Positions 32,069 to 44,844 of a stretch of DNA of 64,000 nucleotides are shown in pieces. Source of the DNA: Sabethes cyaneus (taxonomy: Eukaryota > Arthropoda > Insecta > Diptera > Culicidae); assembly GCF_943734655.1 (NCBI RefSeq), contig NC_071355.1, forward strand, positions 79,745,449-79,809,448, in the 5' to 3' direction. The position numbers and the translations under genes are program-made. Each line of letters starts with the position of its first letter. The first letter of the stretch is position 1. The notes under the pieces are model-generated. The model saw nothing but the letters and a program-made list of their open reading frames with translations, had not been told where the DNA came from and searched no databases.

Positions 32069-33090
32069 TACCTCAGAAGCAATCTTTAACTTTTTTTAAA
32101 TACCCAAACACAAAGTTTGAACAAAATCGTAGCAAATTTCAAATTTTGTTATGTCTGTTTTTAATAGAATTGTTGGTTGGAAAAAGGGAAAAAGTTCCTG
32201 TTTCGATTATTTGTTTATCTGTTCAAAATCATTTAAATCAAGTTAGTTCCGAGCTCTTGAATTTATTGCGACCGTCAACCCAGAGCAATTTGATAAATTA
32301 TCAGTATAATAACTCAGAGAGCTTGAATATGAAAAAACTATTGTTGGAAAAACTTTAATAATCCCTGCCGCCAAACACGCTGCTGCTGTCCGTCTGTCGT
32401 TTGCAGTTCACTTCACCATCTTCTGCACCAGAGACGGTTACGTGTTGTTGATATTGCTCGAACACATCCGGTAGTAAAGCGGGAAGAAACGATGCTTTTT
32501 TTTGCATTGCTATTTTCTTGTAAAGTCTCTACCGTAGGACTAGGCGAACCCGCTCGAGCTATTCCTGCAAACCATGCTGCTGCACAAAATATCAGTTTTA
32601 CGCGGTAAGAAAGCCAACAATAAAGCTCAATTTCAAAGAATGCAATCCCTTCAGGTTGCCTGCACCAGTCAAAGAATGCACAAAGTACAAAATTCCGGCA
32701 GCATCAGCAGCAATAGCAGCAGCAGACAGGCAGCGGTATTATAGTAAAATCGCTACAAAAAGAACGCGCACACTCCAAATTCACTTATTTTTCCGAAAAA
32801 AAAACAACAACAACCATCTATGATAGGCAGCCCCAGGTTGGTGCCTGTTTTACTTCGGATTTATATGCGACTAAGCGGTTCACGTATCGGATCCTGCAGC
32901 CAGGAATTCAACGGAAAAAAATTGTTTGAAAGTTTCCGCGCGTGTTCGCCTTCATTTTCGGTTGGGTTGGATTTTTCTCGTGCCTGAGCATACAACGTGC
33001 TTAGCAGCTTTCTGTTTTTCACTTGGCTGTCTCAGTCTGAGTATGTGTGAATACATGTTACCTTTGAAACAGTGCAGTTAGTAAACTCAC
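32069..33090. other. No gene visible
   Basis: An AT-rich part to about 32.36 kb is followed by GC-richer single-copy DNA. No family motif was found. The region from 32.4 kb lies downstream (minus sense) of the candidate exon at 33.1-33.25 kb. Confidence 0.45.
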
Positions 33091-33246
33091 CTTCAACGTT
33101 GAACTTAGGTTATCAGAACGGACAAGAGCGACAATAAGATATGCGTCAGTGACACGAGGAAAGTCGAGTGTAATGTATACCCGGAGTGATCTACAATTTG
33201 TTTCCATAGCGTTAGCAAAACGCTTCGTGAAGCCTGCCATTTTCAT
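33091..33246 (-). CDS. Candidate first coding exon, unknown protein
   Basis: On the minus strand an ATG preceded directly by an in-frame TAG opens a frame of 52 codons. It runs MKMAGFTKRFANAMETN..., then LRVYITLDFPRVTDAYLIV, to ...SSTLK, where the sequence AACGTTGAAG meets GTGAGTTTAC, a strong donor. The second ATG has a favourable context (AAAATGG). I do not recognise the peptide. Support is only the open frame plus donor, and a promoter or a partner exon was not found. It has the same orientation as the putative host gene, so an alternative first exon is possible. A relic of an unknown transposon ORF is the other reading. Confidence 0.28.
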
Positions 33247-34563
33247 CTAAGATTTTGCTCTGCTTGCATGATAAGAATACTAGACACGCCACATGTTATG
33301 TTTGAAATTTTCCCGACACATCAAAGGTGAAATTTGGTCCAACAGGGTAAGTAATGTACAAAAAATTTCACAATCTGAATCCAGGATAACAATAATGCTA
33401 TCTGAAAATCATCATGTATATCATGTACTCCAGAATCAGCTTCAACAATTTCTCGCAAACCATTATTCCCAGCCTCAAATCGGCAAAGTGGGAGATTTAT
33501 CACGATAGGGCCCGCGCCCACCAGACACACCTCGGCTGCGCGCCGGGTTTGAATGGTTCCAAAGATTTCCATCGCAGAGTCGCTCTGCGGTGCGCTGATC
33601 CGCGTACTTGAACGTACTGCGCTCGTACTGGAACCGCGCTGATTGAGGGCTCCGTACGAGTGACGGGAAGCAAATGTAGTAATTTACAGCAGGTCACGCG
33701 AGTTAAAACTAAACGTCTTCATTACTTCGTCACGATTCGTCAGAATCGCCTCATTTCGTAGCATTTTTTCCGGCTCTCCTGCAACTATACGTTTGAGTTT
33801 TTTTTTGCTGTATTTATGCTTTTTGCTCGTTCCGTACACATTGCGGGTACCTAGTATGTATGCTTCGCTCCGTTCGGAGATTGATGGAGATCTTCAAGTG
33901 CTAGTCGCCGTTGACATTGCACCAGGCAGGGAACGGCGGCTGCTGGCTGGAGAGAAGAAGCGGTGGGAAATCTGCCGGAATATAAAGATGTAATGATGGC
34001 CCTGATGTGCACAGTCAGCAGTGCAAAAGAGTAGCGGCAACCGGGAACGATGAGAGAATATGAACATAAATTTCTTCATCAAGGTCAGCGGCGTGCAGTA
34101 GATTCAGCTTACTGCCGCGCGCTGACTGCTCCGAGTGGAACTCTGCAAGATCGATTAACTTTGCCGTGATGGGTGGATGAGAAAAAAAACGGAAACTCAC
34201 GCCGCTCGCTGTTTGCCGCGTCAGTTGGTGCAGGCGGAGGCGGTTCCTTTGAGCTAACACGAACCAGTCAGGGCGGATAGCATCGGTTAGCTCATCGGTT
34301 GAAGCTTGATTGAAACGTCCGAACAGGTGCTGCCATTGGACCGAAAGTGATCTTTGCTGTTGAGATGCTAGAACCGGAATTTGCTACGATCCAACGGAAT
34401 AAGACCACAGTTGGACGTGGTCTGGGTGCTGAAAAATGTTATTAATATTTCGCATTAAATTTGTTGTCATAATTGGCACGAAATCTGTCACTCTAATATA
34501 TTGCTGCATGCTATAGAGTAAACTGTGATAAATGTACAAAAAACGATTAAATCCTTTACGTCT
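33247..34563. other. No gene visible
   Basis: Single-copy DNA with a plus-strand donor-like AACAGG/GTAAGTAAT at about 33345-33350, not attached to a convincing exon. Overlapping short ORFs at 33.5-34.3 kb have no motifs. Confidence 0.4.
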
Positions 34564-34652
34564 AAGTAACATTTTGAGTTGCATTACACTCTTTTAGCGG
34601 TATTTATGACCAATTTTAGGTCCTTTATAAGCGTGTAATAAAACCTTCAACG
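34564..34652. mobile_element. AAGTAAC hairpin MITE, decayed copy
   Basis: AAGTAACATTTTGAGTTGCA, then TTACACTCTTTTAGCGG, pairs loosely with TATAAGCGTGTAATAAAACC. The right terminal GTTACTT is eroded. It is the same family as 27588-27690. Confidence 0.65.
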
Positions 34653-34834
34653 TAGGAAGAGGTTCCAGAGAAAACAATGTTCGCCTCCTTCCTCCTATAG
34701 TATACGGATAGTAACTATTGAACGATGAAGTGGTTATGAGTTCATATATTTGGAATCTCTGGTCACCATTGACTTGCCGCACAAAGCTAACCATGTACAA
34801 AACGCTAATGAGAACGGTAGTCCTTTATAGACTT

Positions 34835-35211
34835 CCCAGCTAGCACCAACTCGTATATCAATGTACGAAAACTATCGTAAATATCTCCTAACAAACTCGA
34901 AATCGTAAATAAAGCTGGATAAAGTGGGATTAAGTTGATTTTTTGTCGTATATAATGATAATGACTGACATACATACGATTTTCAGCACAAAATCGTAGA
35001 GTAGTACGGAGCGACTCGCGCTTAATCGGATCTTATCGTATATAACTACTTATATAGTCGTAACGCTCAAAATTATTCGTAATCACGTATATCGCCTCCA
35101 AAATAGTACGGATATGCCAATTTAGCGCATGAAATATGATTTATTTAGCATGTATATCTGTACGTAATGCTGATTTTTACCTTTTTTATACATATGAAAA
35201 TGCTAGCTGGG
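34835..35211. mobile_element. CCCAGCTAGCA MITE, copy 2 (377 bp)
   Basis: The element at 26519-26853 recurs here, nearly identical apart from the longer internal part (the 42-bp-longer form). Its 11-bp inverted ends are perfect and it is flanked by TT on both sides. Similarity between copies is high, so mobility may be recent. It has no coding capacity. Confidence 0.92.
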
Positions 35212-35924
35212 TTGGGTCTATAATATTGCTCACGACACGTGTACTTGCCGTATATGATCCAAACGTGTGACGGATTAATTGTAGTGAAGTACAAACGGAA
35301 AGTGAATAATGGCACAGGCGTATGAACCACAGCTGCAGGTACTACTTGGGGAGCATCCCATCGTACACCTGGCAAAAGTCTGGAACTTACAGCAGGCCGG
35401 CCACGTCGCAAGGATGCCGGACGATTGTGCAGTAAATTCTGTTCTCTTCAAGAACCCCACTAGCGCCAGGAACAGACAGGCTTAACTCGACAGACAGATT
35501 ACTCGACCAGGTTGAAGTTGACTTGCGAGTGTCGAGTTGTTCAACGAATTGACAGTGAGTAGCCCAGGACCGAGTATAATGGAAACTCTTGATACAGCAC
35601 GAGCCACCCTAGTTCTATGCTGCTAGAGGGGGAGGAGGAGGAGGAAAATGTTATTAGAGAATTTAGTTTATAAATCGTCTAGTGAAATTTGATAGTACAC
35701 AACTAGCTTTTGATAGCAATTCCTCAAATGCACCGCGGTTCCTTTAGCAGTCGCTCGTCAACGAGTCATTTTTATTAGAATTTAAAGACTATTCTTTGAA
35801 TGCAACGATTCATGCAAACTTCATATAAGTTGTTTAGTTGAACTTTAACAAGGCACTTGATTACGTGGGCATATCAATGCTACACTTAATATTGCAAAAA
35901 AAAAAATTAGCCAGCACTCCTGAC
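35212..35924. other. No gene visible
   Basis: Single-copy looking DNA with a short GGA-rich run near 35627-35644. Nothing recognised. Confidence 0.5.
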
Positions 35925-36351
35925 CAGGGCCCGACAACGTCACCTTCAATTGTATAGCGTCACTCAACAATGAAGCAGTGAAGCTTCGGTTTCAAACTGG
36001 CTTAAGTCAGCGTCAGAGAAACGGGTTTCACTTCATCATGACTATCGGTTTTATTTTAACTTTTCATTTGTACTTTTCTATCAAATATTCAGAAGAAGGT
36101 CAGCAACTTTGAATACAAATGTATTGAATTTGAGTAATTTTTCCTGCAATGCAACGCATATTATAGTTAACCTAGTCAATGTCGACAAATCGTGCCTTAC
36201 TTTCTACCGTCGTCAATTGAAACAGCCACCAACTTCAACTGAAGCTTGCTTGAAATGTTCTGTTCAACAAATGAAGCAAGTCACTTCATGTATGATGCGA
36301 AGGTAAGAGGAAGTCAGTTTCATTTATTTGTTTCGACGATGCCGGGCCCTG
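35925..36351. mobile_element. hAT-type MITE, 427 bp
   Basis: The termini CAGGGCCCGACAACGTC and GACGATGCCGGGCCCTG are 17-bp inverted repeats with two mismatches. A perfect 8-bp target duplication, CTCCTGAC, flanks it at 35917-35924 and 36352-36359. The interior holds GAAGC...TCACTTC words and no transposase. It differs in sequence from the 292-bp and 699-bp hAT families in this window. Confidence 0.93.
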
Positions 36352-36765
36352 CTCCTGACATTAGATTAATTATATTTAATCACTAGTTGAACCCGACTCT
36401 TACGATCCGGGAAATATAAATGTCTTTTCAGAATTCAGAAAACTGCGGATACATTCCATTGGCCAGTGTTCTATGTATTGGCTGTGTATTAGTTCTTTGA
36501 GTTCTTATATTGCATAATTGCTCTAAGATGTTGTTCATAAAAGAGTCATAGCCGGAAAGTAAAACAAATAGTTTTTATGGTCGTATTGGATTTTATTTAA
36601 CTTCATAAAAGCTTCTGGCTGTTTGAAACATTTATGTATTCTGATTAGAGTAAAATGTTGCTTAGAAAATTCTTGATCGTTTGCTATCATTAACTCATTT
36701 TTTAAAATTTTGCGACTTGGTCCGGTCTGATTTAACACCGACCATATGATATCGCGACAAGCAAT
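36352..36765. other. No gene visible
   Basis: AT-rich DNA between a MITE and the minisatellite. Nothing recognised. Confidence 0.5.
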
Positions 36766-37880
36766 CGAGTTGAGCAGGCGAGTCGAGCAGTCAAGTCGAG
36801 CAGTCAAATCAAGCAGTCTAGTCGAGCAGTTGAATCAAGCTGTTCAGTCAAGCAGTCCGGTCGTGCAGTTGAGTCGAGCAGTCTAGTCGAGCAGTCGAAT
36901 CGAGCAGTCGAGTCGAGAAGTTGAATCGAATAGTCCAGTCGAGCGGTTGAATCGAGTAGTCTAGTCAAGCACTTAAGTCGAGCAGTCGATACGAATGGTT
37001 TAGTCAAGCAGCCGCGTCAAGCGGTTAAGTCTAGCAGTTCATTCGAGCAGTAGAGTCGAATAGTACAGTCGAATAGTTTATTCGAGCAGTTGAGTCGAGT
37101 AGTCAAATCGAGCAGTCTAGTCGAGCAGCTGAATCAAGTTGTTCAGTCAAGCAGTTAAGTCGAGCAGTCGAGTATGGCAGTTGAACCGAGCAGTCTATCA
37201 GTAAGTCGAGTAGTCCAGTCGAGTAGTTGAATCGAGCAGTTAAGTCGAATCAAACAGTTAAATCACGCAGTTGAATCGAGCAGTCTAGTCGAGCTGTTTA
37301 ATCAAGCTGTCAGTTGAGTCAAGCAATCAAATCGAGTAGTCTAGTCGAGCAGTTGAATCGAGCAATCGGGTTGAGCAGTTGAGTCGTGCAGCCGATTCGA
37401 GTAATTGAGTTAGGCAGTTCAATCGAGCAGTCGAGTCGAGCAGTTGAGTCGAGCAGCCCAGTCGAGCAGTGGAATCAAGCAGTTGAATCGAGCAGTCTAG
37501 TCTAGTCTAGATGAATCATGCTGTCCTGTCAAGCAGTCCAGTCGAGCAATCGAATCGAACAGCCCAGTCGAGCAGTTCAATCGTACAGTTAAGTCGAGCA
37601 GTCGGGTCGAGTAGTAAGTCAAGCAAATGAGTCAAGCAGTTAAATCGAGTAGTTAAATCGAGTAGTGCACTCGAGCAGTTAAATCGAGCTGTTCAGTCAA
37701 GCAGTCAAGTCGATCTGTCCAATCAAGCGGTTGAGTCGAGTAGTCGAATCGAACAGTTCAGTCGAGCAGATCAGTTAAGCAGTCCAGTCGAACAATCAAA
37801 TTGATCGTTCTCATCGACCAGTCCAGTCGAGCAGTCTAGTCAACCAGTTGAGCAATCGAGTAGTCCAGCAGTCGACCAGT
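36766..37880. repeat. 1.1-kb minisatellite of 13-bp units
   Basis: Roughly 85 imperfect copies of a 13-bp unit of the form RTCRAGCAGTYNA occur head to tail, for example GTCGAGCAGTTGA and ATCGAGCAGTCTA. Because 13 is not a multiple of three, three units make a 13-residue repeat. This explains the repetitive minus-strand ORF (LDSTARLDCSTRL-like) near 36.8-37.0 kb, which is not a gene. Unit divergence suggests an old array with local homogenisation. Confidence 0.95.
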
Positions 37881-39399
37881 GAGGTGACTGAGAATAGAAC
37901 TCATTGCTACAAAAACATGATGTCCTGTCAGGGGCCTTTTCTTAATTACCGATAAGCCTTTTATGACGTCCTGTCTGAGACCTGGTTTTCGGTACAGAGA
38001 TAAGCCTATAAATAGATAAACATATTCGCTACAAATCTTCAAATAATAATTCGAGAGAACTCGAATCCATTTTACATCTCTTCTGTTTTTTGTACGTAAA
38101 CGATGTTTTCATCATTCTTAAAAGAGCTTTCTTAACTTTCTTTTGGAAAGAAGAAATGAAAAAGACATTAGTGTGTTATAATATAAAGTATATGTAAATC
38201 GCTTTTCACGCAAAGGATACGTTCCGTGTTAACCAAACCAGGCAAAAACAGCCTAAAAACCACATAAATTCTGAAACACGCATAAAAAACCACGTAAACT
38301 CCGAGGTTGGCATAAAAAATAAATACATTCTACAATTTGCGCACACAAAATATGGCGTAAATGCTGAAAACACAAATAATTTGCAAAAATCGACTTCAGC
38401 GTACATCAATGTTGCAAATCGAGCGAGAAGCAAACTATGCTTACTCTTACATGAGCTAGTGTGAAAAGCATAGCATCCAGCGTATGCATATGCATAATAA
38501 AATTAACGTGCCATCAAAATTATGCAATTTTGGAAAACCAGTTAGGCCATTACAAATATTTAATATAGTTTTTGTCTTTCCGGTGTTAGGCCGGGGGGGG
38601 GATAACGGGAAAACTAAAAGCTTTTAATATGTACCTTATTATATTCCATGCAAAAATCTACGAATAAAAGACAAAAACAAAAGAAATTTTTTTGGACAAT
38701 TTTCGGAAATTTCATTGTTTGAATTTCCATTTCTGTTTCGTGCTAGAATCGTTAACTCAACTCGTACACTCATTTTTGGAGTTTTACAGGCTGTAGAGCC
38801 CACGGATAATTGATTTTATAAAAAAAATTAACTCATATCCTACAAATTATTTTTTTGTCCCCCGATTTTTCAAGCCCATTTCCAAGCAAGGGGTGACAAA
38901 AAAATAATTGGCAATGACCTAATATAGGCAAACATAACAATTTTGAGCTATTAATAGTTTTATTATGGTTTTATAGCCAGCTAAAAGTAGTTTTTGACTT
39001 TTAAAATGTTGGTATTGCACAACACAATTATAAAACCAGAGGTAATGTTTTATACCGCAATAAAACCCTAAAAAATTCAAATGAAATCAATTGAAAGAAT
39101 TGTTGTTTGAAATATTTATTATTTGGTGCTAACCCAAGCAGTAATTTATGTTTTATAACTTTCCTGTAGTCGTTTTTATGACCAATTTCAGAAACCCGCT
39201 TATAAAACTATATGAGCTCCACTACAACCTTCTGATGACCGCTATTAAACTGCCTTTCGATCAGCCTCTTGGTCTAACTTGGTCCTAACTGTTGTAGAGC
39301 TGATTTTGCTTCTATGAGGTATTACAGTCCAATGAGCGTAAGTGAGTGTAATTGATCGTAGCAACCTTGAATTTGAATTTGACTGACCGCTCATTTTTT
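37881..39399. other. No gene visible; decayed MITE remnants
   Basis: AT-rich. Around 39127-39220 CCAAGCAGTAATTTATGTTT and TTTTTATGACCAATTT words resemble decayed AAGTAAC MITEs, as do parts of 38.94-39.06 kb. A short G run lies near 38.59 kb. Confidence 0.45.
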
Positions 39400-39550
39400 T
39401 GGAGATTATCGGAAAAATGTAGATATAATCGGAAGCTGATATAATCGGAACAATATTGTATAAACTATTTGCTATATACAATAATTAGATATAGGTCCTA
39501 ACTTACCTCCTTGCGGAACACTAAACGGTTTTCGAAAACCATGCGAGGCG
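39400..39550 (-). pseudogene. Non-LTR (CR1-like) RT scrap
   Basis: The minus strand encodes FSVPQGGKLGP, the motif B signature of CR1/Jockey-type reverse transcriptases (SGVPQGxxLGP). A segment like SASDYIYIFPIIS follows and may be a decayed FADDxKIF. Only about 40 codons are recognisable. Confidence 0.45.
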
Positions 39551-42500
39551 AAACATTCTGATTTTATTAAGTGATTACAATTCTGTAACTAACAAACCAC
39601 ATCACCAAAAGTTCCTAAACGGAGCAACCTCCATGCAGGGTTTTCCTTCACAAACTTTACTAAAAGGTACGTAAAACCCAATTAAAGGAGCTCCAATCGA
39701 CAGTAATGGATTCAACTGATAACTATTCCGTCAAACAATAAAAGCTGCGAATATTTTCGACTTTTATTCCGTTCAGAGTCTGCGTGAAAAGTTTATTCCA
39801 TGATCATTGTTGTCCCAACAAGCTCACCTTGATCTGAGATCTTGGAGTGAAATCTTGTTGTATTGCTACAGTTTTTAAGAGCAGAAATAAACAGAAAGAG
39901 GAAATTATATTACGAACAATTTTGTCGTAAAATCCTGTAATCAAGTAATTACGTTTTCGGCATTTGTTTTTTTTCCTGCAAAGGTCGTTGTATTGATTTT
40001 CATCTGGTAGGAATGAAGAATCACGAGGCAATTTCAGTCATTTTACCGTGTAAAAATAATGTCGGTAAGGGTAATTTCAGTTTAATTTTTAACTGATTTT
40101 TTACTACATTTGGCATCTTTTAGTTTGAATGCGTATAAATCAGTCGGTAGTGTTGTTGTGCATTGCGGAAAGCAGTAAATGAACAATAAACTTTTATGAT
40201 AGCCGCATTCATCTGAATGCGATATAAAATAACGCGACGTTTGTCCGTCGGAAAAGCGACCGAATGCGAAAGAAAAGTCACGAACCAAGAAAATCGATCA
40301 AAAAGTCCTTATCGTCAGTCGGTATCTTCCGGTTGCCCCGTCCACCCACTCGCGTAGCGCGAACTGTGTGCTCTACTGGCAGTTATGCTTAACAAATTGA
40401 GATTGATGCTTTTGGTTTTCTCAGGAATGGCAGCAGGGTAACCTAAATGCCAGAAATAAATTGGAAAGGGGTAATTATTGCATGACGCGACATAACGCTT
40501 CGATCCATCATTTCAGAAGGTGGTGTGATTTTGATGTATGACTCTATTAGGATGAACTGGCTAATATATTGTGAGTAGATTTCGGTTAGAAAGTAACTCA
40601 TCCAAATACACTGCTTTCAACGTCATTAACGCAGCAGATTTCAAGAGACTGCGAGTCCAATTGAAATGCTGTAACCAAAAAGATGTTCACAAATTTAGTT
40701 GCCCTCCCGTCGTGTCGGACTGACGAACTATTTGTATAATGTCCAGAATTCGGATCTCAAACTCAATTAGCTAATTAGCTATGCGGTAAAATATCCCCCC
40801 GAGCAGGGTAAATGCCTCACCTTTCCAGATGGCAAGCGCAACGTTACGAGACAGGAGCAGGGATTTGGCTACGGTTTATTTTCCGGTCCCGGTCTGGTTG
40901 GTCAAAAAATATGAATCTTAACCCACGAGCAGCACCATGGAAAAATAACACAAAACGACGATAAGCACAATCTTTCACTGTCACTGCCGAGCGCCCTTCA
41001 CCCGGGATGCGCAAAGGTGGCGCATAATTCGGGTGAAGATGCACTTTGCTCGCTTTTAATTGCACACCGCAAGTGGCGACACGGCCGGGAATGCGCTCGG
41101 ATGTCGCAGTCAGTTGCTGCAGCAGTGCGAGTGTTGTTAAAGGTATTAGCTCGAAAATGTGAAAAATGATGATGATGTTATGTGGAGCACTTCAATTAAA
41201 ATAATTGCGGGCTCGCCGGCAGACAGCAGTGCTGGGGCTGTTACTATGGCTGCTGGCTGATAGGAGAGTTCGGGCTGCGTCGTCTTTGTTGTCCTCGCAG
41301 CAGGCGTTGTCGTAACGTTCTTTATTGCAGAGTATGCACCTATATTGCTTCTAGTACTTAAATGGTAAAGGTATTGTTGGCTTGGTGTCTGGGTGATGTT
41401 ACCATAAAGAAGATACTTGGCTTAGCAGAGTGGCTTGGATGGTAATTGTCGTACTCTAATGAGAAGTGGTTCCGTTGACACTAGTGGTAATTGGGAATTG
41501 TCGTGTCAAGTGAATCATTAGTTGGTGCAATTTCACACTTGACGCATATGCAAGTCGGATGGAAAGTGTTAGTGAAACCATTAAACATGCCTAGAATGCT
41601 ACCTTGATAGGAAAAATAAACTTTGATGAGTTTTTCCAGCGATGGTTAAATGAGATGCGGTTGATTGTATTTCGCAGTATTTTTCCCTGCATGGAAACAC
41701 AAGCAATAATGTCCAATATTAAAATGACAAAATCATTTTCACATTGCAGTATTTATCAACCGTGTTCCCGAGTACCTTTCATGTGCAGTGACTGTGGCGA
41801 AAGATCTCGCGCTAACCGGAATTTACGACCGCCGGTGTGTGCATTTTTTGTGCACCAATTTCCTCAATGACTCTATGCTACAAAACCTCACAAAAAAAAG
41901 AAGGAAAAACGAAGTCAGACCTTCCAGCAGCCAATCGTCGTCGGCAGGCAACGCGCAGTCATTGAGAGCAAAGTAGCGAAAATCTCAAACGATAAGTGGA
42001 GCATCGGTTGCAGCAAGGCAGCATCGGCCGCCCCAGAAGTGGTGGCGGCAGATTTATTATCAAAGAGGATCAATAAATTCCGTAATCCGGCGAAGGTTTT
42101 GTGGTTCCGTTCCTCTTTTTTCGGCAAACGCGAAATCGGCACCTTCCAGATGCAGTTTTCACACCGGATTGGGCGGCAACGCAGCTTCGTTTGGTGTGAT
42201 GTCTTCTTGTTCCTCTAATGATTCTGGCAGTGAAACCGCTTAATGGGAGTTCGATCGCTCCGCGTCGTGCTTTCTTCAAGGATGATTTACGACGAAAGAA
42301 GGCGGCCAATCGCTGTTTTGTGCGCTTCCTTTCAGAAGCGATTTTCCCGCACTATTGGCTGCAGTGGCGCGCCGCGGCGGTGGAATGGCCGTGACTGTCA
42401 ATAACGAGCGTTTCTTGGATACGGGATGCTACCGGGCTTTACGTACCTACTTACATTTGGGTCTTAGTCAGTGCTAACGATGATGCGGGAAGACTTCAAG

Positions 42501-44844
42501 TCAATAAAATCGAAATCACCTGTAATTTGTTAGGCAAGTGTCGCATTATACGGCATAATCCGATTAGCGGGAATGAGGTATCAAAACGGAGATATTACTC
42601 GTGCGTCGTTTAATGGGATGACTTTAATGCTTTGAATACGACGCACTAGACTTCGGGCGAACATTTCCGTCCTCGTTGAATGTGCGGATTTTGTTGACAA
42701 ATCCGGCTGTCGACTATTCGCCAGACACGTCCGAGCGAAAGGTTGTGTAAAGCAACAATCATATGTACCTACGTGTTTATCAGGAAGAGTAAGTTGCCCC
42801 GCCCGTATGCTGAGAAGCCCTCGCATTATACACGGCAATAATCGGATTGCACTCCCTACATTCGGCATGAAGTACAACAAATTAGATTCCAATGAAACTC
42901 CCACGCGAGATGCGTTGAAAAGTTGGTCCCCAGTTCTGCACACAACAGCTGCCAATGTGCTGCTACCATTCCCACACACACAAGGTAAATTTTCAATAAA
43001 GCATAGCAGATCGAGTATTTTCTGCAGCTCACTCATCAAGGATACTCGTCAGAGCAGCAGTGTTTGGTCAGGGGTTTAAACCTGTCGCGCGACCAAAAGC
43101 ACGAGAACATGAAAACAATTTTAAGACTCTCGCCGGGAGGAAGTTAATTTTGAAGAATTCAACTGAGGCAACTACGGCAAACAGTTCCGTGCTCGGTGGT
43201 GCGGCAACAGCAGGATAGCAATGTATAAGCAAATGAGAACCGAGTTCCAACCGAGGCACGGGAAAGGAATTTGTCTTTGTGTTCCTCGCTGTGATCTTTG
43301 AAGGAGGCAATCGGAGGGTCGTGACTTTAAGATAGGAGCATTCCTTATGTCCAGGGGGAGGCGGGCAGAGACAACGGACGGACGAAGCGGTGCCTGAACA
43401 TGAGCGATTTAATTAAAAGTGTCCAATGAGCCACATTTCCACCGTAGCGTTGTTGTTGGCTGACTGTTTTCGGATCTGATGGTGAGAACACCCATTATAT
43501 ATTGGAAGAAGCTCGGTTTTTATGTAGTAGAATGGTTGTGAGCCCGGGGAAATCATTCACGGACCGAAAGGATTCGCGGAAGGCGTAGTTAACAAGTACT
43601 CTTTGATTTAATTGTCCCGATTAAAATGGGGGAGATCAAACGTGTCAACTTGAGTCGGTCGGTGATTCGAAAAAGCAATACAGAAACAACTGTTGGGTGG
43701 AGACTGAGGTTGGTTGAAACATCCAGAAGCCGCTGGGATGGTGAGATCAATATCCTTTTTGGTTGTTTACAGTTTAAAGAAAGTGAGAAGCTAATTTCAC
43801 TTTTGTAACGACAATACTGGGGAAGATAACCTAGTTTTTTTTATTTGACATTCTTTTTAATAAAACTCAGTGACTTGCTAAATTTGACATTTATTTCGAC
43901 GGCGCTCGGAAAGTAAGAAACTAGAGATGCTCTTAAATATTGTTTTATTTTTATTAACAGTGTTGTTAGTTCATATAAAACTTAGCATTCTGAGCTTATT
44001 TTGACAACCGCAACTGACAACCGAAAACACTTTTAACACTGTTACAGATTTATCTCGAGAAATACGTAAACATTATGTGTACACTCAGAATTATTTTTGG
44101 TCAAAATCTGAAAAAATATAAATTTAATCACCGTTTCAACGATGTAGAAACATATTTTGTTACAGTTAGCAATGTAAATACGAGTTTGACTCGGAAAAGG
44201 TTAGAAAAAACACCCCGCTAGAATCAAACATAGGGCTGTACCGAGCTAAACAGAGTAACTATCTAAATCGTGCAGGAGTTAAAGAAATTACTCAACTCGT
44301 AGTGAACTACACATAGTTACCATCTCTATCGGGATGTTCGTCACTGACACTAAACGAAACCCAAAAATAAAAAGTCATCCTGCAAAATAGTCAGTCCCAT
44401 GCGTCAGTGACATCATTTTGAAATCCAAGAAGGCGAACCATTAGGTATCAATTTGCATGAAAACCCTTGCAATATGGACTTTAATAAAATGGGAGTGAGT
44501 GTCGAAAATAGTTGTTTGACGCCATTTTGAAATCCAAGATGGCGCACTATCATTGGCATAAAAACCCTTGTAATATGGACTCTATTAAAACGTGTGGCTG
44601 GGTAATGCGTACCATCGATGCCTTGCGCACTGGGCATAAAATATATCTTACTGTGGTCTGGAGGACCCCCCTCCCATATACTAAAACAACCGGGGAAGGA
44701 AATAAATCGAATAAAACACCGCAGTTTGACTTGTCACCGACCTTACTCGGCCGGTCCGTCGGTCTCTATATTTCCTCAGAAGTACTCAGGTGCTTTATGA
44801 AGAAGTGAAGAGCCGCAAGTTCGCATAATTAACTTACACAGCCC
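39551..44844. other. No gene visible; single-copy DNA
   Basis: Over 5 kb without a recognisable gene or bounded repeat. GC-richer patches near 40.8-41.3, 41.9-42.4 and 42.6-43.4 kb carry overlapping 60-150-codon ORFs on both strands without motifs. They are better explained as stop-poor noncoding or regulatory DNA. A short duplication of AAATCCAAGATGGCG-like words lies at about 44.42-44.58 kb. Confidence 0.45.

Noticed and set aside
36804..37007. Repetitive minus-strand ORF with a 13-residue repeat
   Set aside because: Fully explained by translating the 13-bp minisatellite.
42581..43039. 152-codon minus-strand ORF
   Set aside because: No recognisable domain; it is mirrored by a 90-codon ORF on the other strand and looks like stop-poor noncoding DNA.
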